NCBI RefSeq assembly: GCF_014701195.1
Contig: NZ_AP018712.1
Span: 1,134,501 to 1,198,500 of the forward strand
Length of the DNA: 64,000 bases
DNA from: Tepiditoga spiralis
GTDB lineage: Bacteria; Thermotogota; Thermotogae; Petrotogales; Petrotogaceae
Reading direction: 5' to 3'
Shown here: positions 55,693-63,966 of the stretch, in pieces
Layout of the letters: each line of letters starts with the position of its first letter
How positions within the stretch are numbered: position 1 is the first letter of the stretch
Notes under the pieces: model-generated
What the model was told of the DNA's origin: nothing
Databases searched by the model: none
What the model saw: only the letters and a program-made list of their open reading frames with translations
Position numbers and translations under genes: made by a program

Positions 55693-55747
55693 CGATACTT
55701 TTTTTATTCCTACCAAAAGGCACCATGGAATAATAAATTTAGTATCG
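55693..55747 (-). promoter_or_regulatory. Nested-helix leader RNA of rpsB
   Basis: On the minus strand three nested helices can form: CGATACT with AGTATCG (plus 55741-55747 and 55693-55699), TTATTCC with GGAATAA (55727-55733 and 55704-55710), and TGCC with GGTA around TTTT (55719-55722 and 55711-55714). It ends 19 nt before the rpsB ribosome site. A TAAAAT at 55751-55756 would start transcription close to the 5' end of this structure. Likely an autoregulatory r-protein leader; this is inference. Confidence 0.6.
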
Positions 55748-55753
55748 TGTATT

Positions 55754-56095
55754 TTAAACTCTTGGACATTCATTCCATAGAGTTTCTAGGTTATAAAATT
55801 CTCTTCCTTCTTTTGTAAAAATATGAACGATTATTCCGCCTTCGTCAACGGTTAACCAGTCAAATCCTCTTTCCCTATCGAAAGATTTTATTTTTCTTTC
55901 ATTATCCTTGAAATATTTTACCACATAATCTCTTAATGCAGCAGTATGAGTATCTGAATTTCCTGTAACAATAACAAAATAATCTAACATTAATGAGGTG
56001 TTTTCCATATTTAGAACAACAATATCTTCTCCTTCTTTTTCATCAAGAAGATTTTTAAGTCCTTCTACGAGATTTAAGTCATCGTTTTTTTTCAT
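55754..56095 (-). CDS. rsfS: Ribosomal silencing factor RsfS
   Basis: Binds L14 and blocks subunit joining when nutrients are short. It has 113 aa. DIVVLNMENTSLMLDYFVIV, TGNSDTHTAALRDYV and RGFDWLTVDEGGIIVHIF, with YNLETLW at the end, are diagnostic. It starts 2 nt after plsX and belongs to the yceD-rpmF-plsX-rsfS run. Confidence 0.95.
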   Translation of the reverse strand: MKKNDDLNLVEGLKNLLDEKEGEDIVVLNMENTSLMLDYFVIVTGNSDTHTAALRDYVVKYFKDNERKIKSFDRERGFDWLTVDEGGIIVHIFTKEGREFYNLETLWNECPRV

Positions 56096-56097
56096 TT

Positions 56098-57075
56098 TTA
56101 CACCTCCTTTGTAATTCTTGATACGATATCTTTCTTTGCAGCTTCAGATGCAACATATAAAGCATTTGCAATTGCTTCTGAATCAGAAGACCCGTGTGCT
56201 TTTACTAAAATGCCATTTACTCCTAAGAAAAATGTTCCACCATATTGCCTGTAATCTAACTTTGTTTTTAATGAATACAAAGATCCTTTCATCATTAAAG
56301 CACCGAGTTTTGCAAATAAACCACCTTTTTTTATAGAGGCTTTTAATTCGCTTAAAATATAGTAGGCAGTTCCTTCAATTGTTTTTAAAACTGTATTTCC
56401 AGTAAATCCATCTGTTATTAAAATGTCATAGTCTCCTGTAAATACATCTCTGCCTTCAATGAATCCAACATAATTTAAGTTTTTTTCTTTTAAATAGTTT
56501 GCTGCATTTTTTACAAGGGTAGAGCCTTTTCCTTCTTCGGTTCCAATATTTAATATTGCGATTTTTGGATTTTTAATACCCATGAAATCAGCATAAGCAA
56601 TACCTTCCCTTGCAAAGTCATAAAAAAATTCTGGTTTTACTTCAGCATTTGCTCCAGCATCTATAAGTATTTTTGGTGTCGTCTTACTTGGTAAAGCAAC
56701 GGCTAAAGCAGGTCTTTTAATTCCTTTTAGTCTACCAGCAACAAAAGTTCCAGCAGAAAGAAGTGCACCAGTATTACCTGCGCTTACAAATGCATCTAAT
56801 TCTTTGTTTTTTAATAGTTCACATCCTTTATAAATTGAGGATGTTTTCATTTTTAAGGCTTGTGTAGGCTTTGTGTGATTATCTACAGTATTTTCTGCAT
56901 CAATAAAAGATACATTGTTAAATTTGTTAAATTTTTCTGAATAATCTTTTTTATTTCCCACAATTACAAGTTCGCAATTATTCAAAAATTTATTTTCTAA
57001 AGCAAAAATCGCGCCCTGAATCACAGATTCGGGCGCGTTATCGCCACCATATAAGTCGATGCCAATTTTTTTCAA
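56098..57075 (-). CDS. plsX: Phosphate acyltransferase PlsX
   Basis: Makes acyl-phosphate from acyl-ACP for phospholipid synthesis. It has 325 aa from a TTG at 57075, which lies 1 nt after the rpmF stop with GGTGAG upstream; the in-frame ATG at 57111 lies within rpmF and would add 12 residues unlike the family. KKIGIDLYGGDNAPESVIQG matches the family start. SAGNTGALLSAGTF and TDGFTGNTVLKTIEGTA are diagnostic. Gene order yceD-rpmF-plsX is conserved widely. Confidence 0.95.
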   Translation of the reverse strand: MKKIGIDLYGGDNAPESVIQGAIFALENKFLNNCELVIVGNKKDYSEKFNKFNNVSFIDAENTVDNHTKPTQALKMKTSSIYKGCELLKNKELDAFVSAGNTGALLSAGTFVAGRLKGIKRPALAVALPSKTTPKILIDAGANAEVKPEFFYDFAREGIAYADFMGIKNPKIAILNIGTEEGKGSTLVKNAANYLKEKNLNYVGFIEGRDVFTGDYDILITDGFTGNTVLKTIEGTAYYILSELKASIKKGGLFAKLGALMMKGSLYSLKTKLDYRQYGGTFFLGVNGILVKAHGSSDSEAIANALYVASEAAKKDIVSRITKEV

Positions 57076-57076
57076 A

Positions 57077-57259
57077 TTACTCACCGATTTCAAGGATTTG
57101 TTTGTTTCCATAGTATCCGCAATTCAAGCAAACTCTATGTGGGAGTTTTGGTTCACCGCAATTAGGACATGTTACTACGTTTAATTTAACAGCTGAATAA
57201 TACTTTGCCTTTCTTCTGTGAGTTCTTGCTCTTGACGTTTTTTGCTTAGGTACAGCCAT
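57077..57259 (-). CDS. rpmF: 50S ribosomal protein L32, zinc type
   Basis: It has 60 aa. AVPKQKTSRARTHRRKAKYY is the standard start. The CxxC pairs in TCPNCGEPKLPHR and CLNCGYY form a zinc ribbon. GGAGGGA precedes the ATG. It lies between yceD and plsX. Confidence 0.97.
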   Translation of the reverse strand: MAVPKQKTSRARTHRRKAKYYSAVKLNVVTCPNCGEPKLPHRVCLNCGYYGNKQILEIGE

Positions 57260-57271
57260 GATGTTCCCTCC

Positions 57272-57826
57272 TTAATCTAAATTATTATCTAATAATTGTT
57301 TTAATTTTTCAAATCTTGGGTCTATATCTTCAACTTCACAATTGTGATCTGGATGTTCATTTAAATTTTCGCCACAAATAGGACACAATCCTTTACAATC
57401 ATTTTTACAAAGTGGAATATCTGGTACAGCTAATATTATAGCCTCAATGACTCTCTCTGTCAAATCAATTTCAGAGTTTTCATAATAAATTGTATTTTCT
57501 AAATCAGATAATTCTTCTTTTTCATTTAATTCCATGTGTTCTTTTTTTATGTAAAATGCTTCAAATTGACCATTTATCTTATGGTTAAATTTTTCTAAAC
57601 AACGACTACAAGATAATTCTAATTCGGTATCAACAGTTCCATAAACTTCAATTCCATTTTTTAATTTTTTTAAATTGAATTCAACCTTTATTGGAGATAA
57701 AAATTTAGCATCTTCACTTAAAAGTTTGATTTTATCCCAAGTTATTTCGATAGAATTCTTAAAAGTTTTTTCAAAACTTTCTATTTGAATTTCAAGTTTT
57801 TTAGACTTTAAATGTTCGTTTAGCAT
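57272..57826 (-). CDS. yceD: YceD/DUF177-family protein
   Basis: Conserved protein nearly always upstream of rpmF; linked to 23S rRNA accumulation in some bacteria and plants. It has 184 aa. The family core is LSCSRCLEKFNHKINGQFEA and the C-terminal CKGLCPICGENLNEHPDHNC, both with CxxC pairs. GAGGTGAA precedes the ATG. First gene of the yceD-rpmF-plsX-rsfS-rpsB run. Confidence 0.9.
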   Translation of the reverse strand: MLNEHLKSKKLEIQIESFEKTFKNSIEITWDKIKLLSEDAKFLSPIKVEFNLKKLKNGIEVYGTVDTELELSCSRCLEKFNHKINGQFEAFYIKKEHMELNEKEELSDLENTIYYENSEIDLTERVIEAIILAVPDIPLCKNDCKGLCPICGENLNEHPDHNCEVEDIDPRFEKLKQLLDNNLD

Positions 57827-58201
57827 ATTAATTCACCTCAAAAGTTTTTTAACCTATATATTTTACGTTTTTTAGTTTTACATGCGGAAAATATAGTGTA
57901 AACTTTATGAGAACATTTTAAAAAAATTGAATTTTGAATACGTTCTAAAAATTTTTTTGCTTAAACTTGTTAGTTGAATTCTTTTAAAGAATGGTTTAAT
58001 TTGATACTTAAAAAAATAATTGATATAATATAATGAGTAAGTAGAATTTAATTAATTTATAACTTTAGTAAGATGAATTTATATTCAATATTATAGCACA
58101 AAATTTAATTTTTTATTATAAACAAACTATAGTTTTTTTATTAAACATAATAAATCTTTTTATTTAAAAAATTATTGAATTATAAAAATTGAGGTGATAG
58201 T
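57827..58201. other. 375-bp divergent intergenic region, no gene
   Basis: AT-rich spacer between yceD (minus) and the HAD gene (plus). It contains a good plus-strand promoter at 58001-58029 and a weak minus-strand candidate (TTTACA, 16 bp, TAAAAC, near 57880-57910) for yceD. No tRNA, reading frame or clear terminator was seen. Confidence 0.6.
58001..58029 (+). promoter_or_regulatory. Near-consensus promoter with long leader before the HAD gene
   Basis: TTGATA (58001-58006), 17 bp, TATAAT (58024-58029). The predicted start near 58036 leaves about 165 nt of AT-rich leader before the ATG at 58202. Confidence 0.8.
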
Positions 58202-58822
58202 ATGAAAAATTTTATATGGGATTTTGATGGAACCTTATTTAATACTTATCCAGCAACAATAAATGCTATGATAAAAACTCTTGAAGAATATGGGATTAAA
58301 GAAGATGAAAAAAAAATTTATGATTATACGAGAAAAACTTTGACTTATGCTATTGAGAGTTTAATAAAGGAACATAATCTTCCAAGAGAATTTATTGAAA
58401 AGTTTTGGGAAAATTCAAATAATATTCCTCCACACAAAAACAAACCTTTTGAAGATGCTATTAAATGTTGTAAATTAATAAAACAAAATAAAAAAAATAA
58501 TTTTATAATAACTCATAGAGATAAAAGAACTTTATTTAACATATTGAATTACTATGAAGCTACAGATATATTTATTGAAATAGTTTCAGAAGCAAATGGT
58601 TTTGAATTAAAACCATCTCCAGAAAGTTTTTTATATTTAATAAATAAGTATAACTTAAAAAAAGAAGAAACATTAGGAATTGGAGATAGAGAATTAGATA
58701 TACTTGCTGGTAAAAATAGTGGAATTAAAACTTGTTTTATGAATCATGATCTTTTAAATAAAACTTATGAAGCTGATTTTGTTATAAATAATTTTAACGA
58801 GTTTATAAAGAAATTTTGCTGA
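58202..58822 (+). CDS. HAD-family hydrolase (phosphoglycolate phosphatase-like)
   Basis: Small-molecule phosphatase. It has 206 aa. The nucleophile motif is DFDGTLFNT (D7 and D9). A helical cap spans about 15-80. Motif II lies in NFIITHRDKRTL, and motifs III/IV in LKPSPESF and GIGDRELDILAGKNSGIKT. GAGGTGATAG precedes the ATG. The substrate cannot be predicted from sequence. Confidence 0.88.
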   Translation: MKNFIWDFDGTLFNTYPATINAMIKTLEEYGIKEDEKKIYDYTRKTLTYAIESLIKEHNLPREFIEKFWENSNNIPPHKNKPFEDAIKCCKLIKQNKKNNFIITHRDKRTLFNILNYYEATDIFIEIVSEANGFELKPSPESFLYLINKYNLKKEETLGIGDRELDILAGKNSGIKTCFMNHDLLNKTYEADFVINNFNEFIKKFC

Positions 58823-58874
58823 TTAATCTATCAACTGACTAAATATTTCTAAAAGTAACCTTTTTGTCAATTTT

Positions 58875-58904
58875 TTGTTGTGACTATTTTGAAAATGATA
58901 TAAT
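58875..58904 (+). promoter_or_regulatory. Promoter of the small HTH gene
   Basis: TTGTTG (58875-58880), 18 bp, TATAAT (58899-58904) with the extended TGA before it. The predicted start near 58911 is 35 nt before the GTG. Confidence 0.75.
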
Positions 58905-58945
58905 AAAATCAAGGATAAAATATTATTTTTACTGGAGGTGCTTTT

Positions 58946-59092
58946 GTGGTTAAAAACAAAGAATTGATAAATGAGAAAAAAAGTTTTAAAATTATTGAAC
59001 TTTATGTAATGGGTTTTTCAAATCAACACATCTCCAGAAAATTAAATGTTTCATTAGATTTAGTAAAAAAAATAACACAAAAAATAAAATGA
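58946..59092 (+). CDS. Small helix-turn-helix protein (48 aa)
   Basis: GTG start at 58946, 5 nt after GGAGGTG. The 48 residues are a basic lead followed by KIIELYVMGFSNQHISRKLN and VSLDLVKKITQKIK. This has the pattern of a sigma region 4, LuxR-type or transposase HTH: a helix, the turn at GFSNQHI, and a recognition helix at VSLDLVKKI. It has its own promoter and its stop codon lies within the terminator stem. It may be a DNA-binding regulator or a truncated remnant; the intact expression signals favour a real gene. Confidence 0.75.
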   Translation: MVKNKELINEKKSFKIIELYVMGFSNQHISRKLNVSLDLVKKITQKIK

Positions 59093-59118
59093 GGGCTTAG
59101 TCCTCATTTTATTTTTTT
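59081..59118 (+). terminator. Terminator of the small HTH gene
   Basis: AAAATAAAATGAGG (59081-59094), loop GCTTAGT, CCTCATTTTATTTT (59102-59115), then T. The stem includes the HTH stop codon. Confidence 0.9.
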
Positions 59119-59155
59119 ATTAATGTAATATAAATTGAATAAAAAAATTCTCTTA

Positions 59156-59185
59156 TTGTTTTAGTATAGATTAAGATGATATAAT
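59156..59185 (+). promoter_or_regulatory. Promoter of the M24 peptidase gene
   Basis: TTGTTT (59156-59161), 18 bp, TATAAT (59180-59185) with extended TGA. The predicted start is near 59192, 16 nt before the ATG; the ribosome site is AAAGGGGTGAG. Confidence 0.75.
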
Positions 59186-59207
59186 TATTCATGAAAGGGG
59201 TGAGTTT

Positions 59208-60269
59208 ATGGATAGAATGAATAAAGCAATAGAAAATATGCAAAAAAATGGAATAGATCAAATGCTTGTAACAACAACTTCTGATATATTTTATCTTACA
59301 GGTGAATGGATTGATCCTGGAGAAAGATTTTTAGGTTTGTTATTAAATTCAAATGGAGATAAAAAACTTTTTATAAATAAATTATTTCCAGTAAAAACAA
59401 AAAATATAAAAAGTTTTATTTATGAAGATAAAGAAAATCCAATTGAAATATTTAGTTCGCATATTAATAAAAATAAAAGACTTGGTATAGATAAAAATTG
59501 GAGTGCAAAATTTTTAATTGAGTTGATGGAAAAAATTAATATAAAAGTATTTAATTCCTCTAAAGTAATTGAAGGAATGAGAGTCATAAAAGATGCAGAA
59601 GAGATAAATAAGATGAGATTATCTTCTCAAATAAATGATAAAGCAATGAAAGAGGTACAAAAGCTTATTCCTAATATGATGACAGAAAAAATGGTTGCAA
59701 GAGCAGTTTCAAATATTCTTGAAAAATTAGGGGCTGAAGGTAATTCTTTTGAACCAATAATAGCATATGGTGAAAATGCAGGTGAACCACATCATATAAG
59801 TGATAAAACAAAAATAAAACATGGTGATTCTGTAATAATAGATATGGGCGGAGTTAAAGATTTTTATTGTTCTGATATGACAAGAACTATATTTTTTGGT
59901 GCACCTAAAGACGAGTATAAAAAAATATATAATATAGTATTAGAAGCAAACTTAAAAGGAATAGAAGCTGTAAAACCTGGAAATAAATTTTCAGATGTTG
60001 ATAATGCTGCAAGAAGTGTGATAGAAAAGGCAGGATATGGAGAATACTTTACACATAGAACTGGTCACAATATAGGAATAGATGTACATGAATGGCCTAA
60101 TGTTAGTTCGGATAATGATATGGAGTTAAAACCTGGAATGATCTTTTCTGTTGAACCTGGTATATATTTGAATGGAAAGGTTGGCGTTAGAATAGAAGAT
60201 TTAGTGTTAGTTACAAAAAATGGTTGTGAAGTTTTAAATTCTTTTGATAAAAGTTTTAACATAATTTAA
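59208..60269 (+). CDS. M24-family metallopeptidase (Xaa-Pro aminopeptidase/dipeptidase)
   Basis: Cleaves N-terminal residues before proline. It has 353 aa. A creatinase-like N-terminal domain (to about 120) precedes the pita-bread domain. Metal ligands: Asp in IIDMGGVKDFYCSD (first and last), His in HRTGHNIGID, Glu in FSVEPGIYL and Glu in VGVRIEDLV. It is a monocistronic gene between the HTH gene and a convergent HD-GYP gene. PepP and PepQ cannot be told apart here. Confidence 0.92.
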   Translation: MDRMNKAIENMQKNGIDQMLVTTTSDIFYLTGEWIDPGERFLGLLLNSNGDKKLFINKLFPVKTKNIKSFIYEDKENPIEIFSSHINKNKRLGIDKNWSAKFLIELMEKINIKVFNSSKVIEGMRVIKDAEEINKMRLSSQINDKAMKEVQKLIPNMMTEKMVARAVSNILEKLGAEGNSFEPIIAYGENAGEPHHISDKTKIKHGDSVIIDMGGVKDFYCSDMTRTIFFGAPKDEYKKIYNIVLEANLKGIEAVKPGNKFSDVDNAARSVIEKAGYGEYFTHRTGHNIGIDVHEWPNVSSDNDMELKPGMIFSVEPGIYLNGKVGVRIEDLVLVTKNGCEVLNSFDKSFNII

Positions 60270-60301
60270 ATACCCATAAGCTAAGCTTATGGGTATTTAA
60301 A
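60265..60301. terminator. Hairpin between convergent M24 and HD-GYP genes
   Basis: Arms 60265-60282 and 60284-60301 form an 18-bp perfect inverted repeat containing the M24 stop codon. The T-tract is short on both sides, so termination strength is uncertain. Confidence 0.65.
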
Positions 60302-60309
60302 ATTTACTT

Positions 60310-62463
60310 TTAAAGGTTTTCATCAGTATTGTATATTTCGTTATAAAGTGTTTCTATATCACTTTCTATACTTAAAAATGTTTTTAAAATATTGGGGTTA
60401 AAATGTTTACTATTTGTTCGATTATCACCATTTATAATTATATCTAAAGCTTTTTTATGATTATAAGGGGGTTTATAAGACCTTTTTGAACGTAAAGCAT
60501 CATATACATCAACTATTGATACAATAGAAGCTTCAATTGGAATTTCATTTCCAGATAATTTAAAAGGATAGCCACTTCCGTCAAACTTTTCGTGATGATA
60601 TAAAGCAATATTCAAAGCCATTTTAAAGTATTCATCTTCTCCAATTAATCTAATTGAATACATTGTATGTTTTTGCATTATATTCCATTCTTCTTCTGTA
60701 AGTTTTCCTGGTTTATTTAAAATTTCATTAGGTATAAATATTTTTCCTATATCATGAAGTGGTGCAAAGTTTCTTATATCTTTTACAAAAGATTTAGGCA
60801 TTCCAAGTTTTTCAGAAATAAAAGAAGATAAAATTCCAACACGTTCAATGTGATTTCCAGTATTTTCATCATAAGCTTCTGCTACAATTGCTAACTTTTT
60901 AGCAAAATTATTATAAGCAACTTTAAAAGTATCATTGTTTGATTTTATGCTTAAAAATGCTTCTGTTAATTCTTTTATTGCCAATGAAATATCTATTATT
61001 TCAGAACTATCATCGTTTTTTTCTGTGGAAAGAGAAAAAAACATTCCACCAATTTTTTTCTTTTTTAAAAATAAAGGTATTGAAATAATAGAGTTTATAC
61101 TTTCTTCAATAAAAAACTCAGAAAATATTGAATTTTTATCAAAAAGTTGAATTTTAGCATCGTTTAACAAAAAACTTTTTGGTATACTTGAATCGTATGA
61201 ATAACCATCATTGTGTAATATTTTTATTGAATTAAAATTTATTTTATAAATTAAGCCAAATTTACTAGACAATATTTTTTTTGCAGAATGAAATATTGTA
61301 TCTAAAAAATCATCTTCTGAATCATTTTCAAGGTAAGTTGAGAATTTTGAACTTATTAAAATTAAATTTTTAAATTTAGTTGATTGAAATCTTTCTTTTT
61401 CTGATATTTTCTTTAGTTCTCCATTTAATGTGTTTAATTCTATATATTTTTCTACAAGCTCAGATTGATTTTCTTCTAAAACTTTATTTAATTTTTCTAA
61501 TTCCTTATGATTTTTAATTAATTCTTCATTATTTGCTTGAAGTTCTTCAAAAGAGTTTTCAATTTCTTCCTTTTGCTCTTGAATAATAACTAAAGATTTT
61601 TCAAGTTTTTTTGTTTTCATTACAATAATTTTTTTTAAAAGTATAATAACAATTGTAAAAAAAGAAAAAGATAATACAGAAAATATTATTATAAAATATA
61701 ACAATTTAGAAATTTTTTTTGAATTTGGATTTTCGTATTTTTTTAAAATTGAATAGTAATTTGAATTTGGATTTTCTTTCATAAAATATAAATTTTGATC
61801 AATAATATTTATGATTTCATTTTTTTTTGAAAATTTTTTTGAAAAACCAATTTTAATTTCATAAGGATCAAATATAATATTAGTTTCTAAAACACTATTA
61901 TCTTCAACTTCATAAGAAAGGTAATATCTGTTAACAACTCCAGCATCTGCAGAACCATTACTTACGGCTTTTTCAATGGAATAATAAGTGTTTTTTTCAA
62001 TAAAGTATGGATTGATATTAAATTTTTTTGATAAGTTTTTTATTCCATTGTTTGAGTTATAATAAACGTCTCCTTTTAATACAGCTACTACTTTTTTATT
62101 CAAATCTTTAATTGAAAGTATATTATTTTTCTTTTGTGTTATTACAACTCCCCAATTTGAAACTATTGTTTCATTATTATAATCTATTTCATTGGTTCTT
62201 TCTTCGTTATAAGCAATTGGCATTAATAAATTTATATTGTTTTCTTTTAATTTAGTGTATAGTGTTGAAAAGGTTCCAGTTATATATTCTATATCTAAAT
62301 TTTCTTTTTTTGCAATATAATTTAATAATTCTGGAAAAATACCATAAATTTTGTTATCATTAATAATAGATAATGGCGGGTTTTGATAAATTCCTACTTT
62401 TATAGATGAAAAATTTATTAAATTAACTAATATTATTAAAAAAATAATAAGTTTTTTTATCAC
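60310..62463 (-). CDS. HD-GYP c-di-GMP phosphodiesterase with periplasmic SBP3 sensor and GAF domain
   Basis: A protein of 717 aa from the GTG at 62463, about 7 nt after GGGGGT (a GTG at 62472 overlaps that site). There is a signal/anchor helix (2-18). A periplasmic amino-acid-binding (SBP_bac_3-type) domain spans about 21-235, a transmembrane helix about 255-277 and a coiled coil about 283-358. A GAF-like domain (about 365-505) precedes the HD-GYP domain, with H570-D571 in APLHDIGKI, H623-H624-E625 and GYP at 631-633, a complete active site. The architecture suggests that a small solute binding outside the cell controls c-di-GMP breakdown. Confidence 0.93.
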   Translation of the reverse strand: MIKKLIIFLIILVNLINFSSIKVGIYQNPPLSIINDNKIYGIFPELLNYIAKKENLDIEYITGTFSTLYTKLKENNINLLMPIAYNEERTNEIDYNNETIVSNWGVVITQKKNNILSIKDLNKKVVAVLKGDVYYNSNNGIKNLSKKFNINPYFIEKNTYYSIEKAVSNGSADAGVVNRYYLSYEVEDNSVLETNIIFDPYEIKIGFSKKFSKKNEIINIIDQNLYFMKENPNSNYYSILKKYENPNSKKISKLLYFIIIFSVLSFSFFTIVIILLKKIIVMKTKKLEKSLVIIQEQKEEIENSFEELQANNEELIKNHKELEKLNKVLEENQSELVEKYIELNTLNGELKKISEKERFQSTKFKNLILISSKFSTYLENDSEDDFLDTIFHSAKKILSSKFGLIYKINFNSIKILHNDGYSYDSSIPKSFLLNDAKIQLFDKNSIFSEFFIEESINSIISIPLFLKKKKIGGMFFSLSTEKNDDSSEIIDISLAIKELTEAFLSIKSNNDTFKVAYNNFAKKLAIVAEAYDENTGNHIERVGILSSFISEKLGMPKSFVKDIRNFAPLHDIGKIFIPNEILNKPGKLTEEEWNIMQKHTMYSIRLIGEDEYFKMALNIALYHHEKFDGSGYPFKLSGNEIPIEASIVSIVDVYDALRSKRSYKPPYNHKKALDIIINGDNRTNSKHFNPNILKTFLSIESDIETLYNEIYNTDENL

Positions 62464-62483
62464 AAAAGTCACCCCCTTAAGAT

Positions 62484-62489
62484 ATTATA
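62484..62489 (-). promoter_or_regulatory. -10 element of the HD-GYP gene
   Basis: The minus strand reads TATAAT, with TTATAA 17 bp upstream as a weak -35. The start near 62477 falls at the ribosome site, so the leader is very short. Confidence 0.4.
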
Positions 62490-62563
62490 AAATAATTGTA
62501 TTAATTTTATAATAATAATATATTTCCTTAACGTTAATCAAGAATATTTTAGAATAAAAAAAT

Positions 62564-62596
62564 AAAAAAACTACTTTATATTAAAGTAGTTTTTTT
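62564..62596 (-). terminator. Terminator of the DegV gene
   Basis: CTACTTTA (62571-62578), loop TAT, TAAAGTAG (62582-62589), extended by A and T runs on both sides. On the minus strand a T-run follows the stem, 21 nt after the DegV stop. Confidence 0.88.
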
Positions 62597-62616
62597 ATTA
62601 GTGTTTAATTTTTTAT

Positions 62617-63480
62617 TTAATTAGCTATTACAGACATTCCAACAAGACCTTCACCAGTATGAACAAGCATTGCAGAAGTTATAGTTCCTTCTATTATATT
62701 GTTTATTCCAATTGATTTTACTTTTTCAATTAATTCATTTTTTAATTTTGTGGTTAGTGCATCAGATGATGAAACGTAAACGGCAGCACTTTCTACAGTT
62801 TTTTCAGAAACAAATTCTTTGAATACTTCAAACATTTTATTAATAGATTTTTTCATACCTCTACCTTTTGCTACTGTATAGTATATTCCATCAGTATTTA
62901 CAGATATTACAGGTTTTATATTTAAAAAATCTCCTATTGTAGCAGAAACTTTTCCAATTCTTCCACCAGCTTTTAAAAATTTAAGTGTTGGTATTGTATA
63001 ATAAACTCTTGATTTATTTGGTATTATAGAGTTTAATTTGTTTTTTATTTCTTCAAAAGATTTATTGTCTTCAATCATATCCATGGCCTTTTTTAGAATT
63101 AAACCAGAACCAATGGAAATACTTAATGTATCTATGAGTTCAATTTCGATATCTTTATTTGTTTTTAAAAAATCATTTATAACATTTCTAAACATGTTAT
63201 GTGTACCGCTTAAATTACTAGATATAGTTAAAGCTATAATTTTTTTAAAGCCTTTTTCAACAAGTTTATTTAATTTTTCTTCAATATCTTTGTAAGAAGG
63301 CAATGAAGTTTTTGGAATATCTTTTTTCATAAATTCAATTACTTCTGGAGTTGTTATTTCAACAACATCTCTATAACTTTTATCATTTAAAATTACTTGA
63401 AGTGGAGCAATTTCTAAAAAATTTTTTTTCAAATATATTGAAGGCAAGTCACAAGCTGAATCACATAAAATTCCTATCAT
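62617..63480 (-). CDS. DegV-family fatty-acid-binding protein
   Basis: Binds a fatty acid; members of the family (FakB) present the fatty acid to a kinase. It has 287 aa. GILCDSACDLP at the start, ALTISSNLSGTHNMFRNVIN, SISIGSGLIL and KAGGRIGKVSATIGDFLNIK are the family blocks. GGAGGAG precedes the ATG. No FakA-type kinase is adjacent, so the partner, if any, is elsewhere. Confidence 0.93.
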   Translation of the reverse strand: MIGILCDSACDLPSIYLKKNFLEIAPLQVILNDKSYRDVVEITTPEVIEFMKKDIPKTSLPSYKDIEEKLNKLVEKGFKKIIALTISSNLSGTHNMFRNVINDFLKTNKDIEIELIDTLSISIGSGLILKKAMDMIEDNKSFEEIKNKLNSIIPNKSRVYYTIPTLKFLKAGGRIGKVSATIGDFLNIKPVISVNTDGIYYTVAKGRGMKKSINKMFEVFKEFVSEKTVESAAVYVSSSDALTTKLKNELIEKVKSIGINNIIEGTITSAMLVHTGEGLVGMSVIAN

Positions 63481-63689
63481 TTTTTCTCCTCCTAAAATGT
63501 TTATTATACTTTAATTTTAACACAATAATTTATATAAACAAAATTATGTAAAAATTTTAAAAAAAGATCTCTTAGTAATAGCCTATAAATAATTGATTTT
63601 ATTTAATCAATTTCTAACTTTAAATTCATTTATTTTTTTAATAACTCTGATATAATAATACCATAATAGGGTATGGAGGTGAGAAAAAT
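63481..63689. other. Divergent spacer between DegV and the glutaredoxin-like gene
   Basis: About 209 bp of AT-rich sequence. TATAAT on the minus strand at 63503-63508 probably serves degV. TGATATAAT on the plus strand (63648-63656) serves the glutaredoxin-like gene. No gene seen. Confidence 0.6.
63648..63656 (+). promoter_or_regulatory. Extended -10 promoter of the glutaredoxin-like gene
   Basis: TGATATAAT is an exact TGnTATAAT match with no clear -35. The predicted start near 63663 is 27 nt before the ATG, which has GGAGGTG. Confidence 0.7.
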
Positions 63690-63929
63690 ATGCAACATGC
63701 TAAAATAACGGTATATTCAACCCCAGCTTGTCCATGGTGTAAAAGAGCTAAACAATACTTTAAATCTTTAGGGTTGGCTTTTAAAGATATAGATGTTTCC
63801 AAAGATAGAAAAGCAGCTGAAAAAATGGTAAAAAAAAGTGGACAAATGGGAGTTCCTGTAATAGAAATAGGAAATAAAATTATAGTTGGCTTTGATAAAG
63901 CTAAGATAGAAAAAATACTTCAAATATAA
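63690..63929 (+). CDS. Glutaredoxin-like protein
   Basis: Small thiol-disulfide oxidoreductase. It has 79 aa. The active site CPWC is at C14-C17 (STPACPWCKRA), the cis-proline is in MGVPVIEIG, and the C-terminal helix is FDKAKIEKIL. The length fits the NrdH/YruB-like group found in anaerobes rather than a classical glutathione-dependent enzyme. Monocistronic, with its own promoter and terminator. Confidence 0.92.
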   Translation: MQHAKITVYSTPACPWCKRAKQYFKSLGLAFKDIDVSKDRKAAEKMVKKSGQMGVPVIEIGNKIIVGFDKAKIEKILQI

Positions 63930-63966
63930 AAAAATAAAGAAACCCATTGGGTTTCTTTATTTTTTT
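63929..63966 (+). terminator. Terminator of the glutaredoxin-like gene
   Basis: AAAATAAAGAAACCC (63931-63945), loop ATT, GGGTTTCTTTATTTT (63949-63963), then T. It resembles the terminator at 49778 in stem and loop design. Confidence 0.92.
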
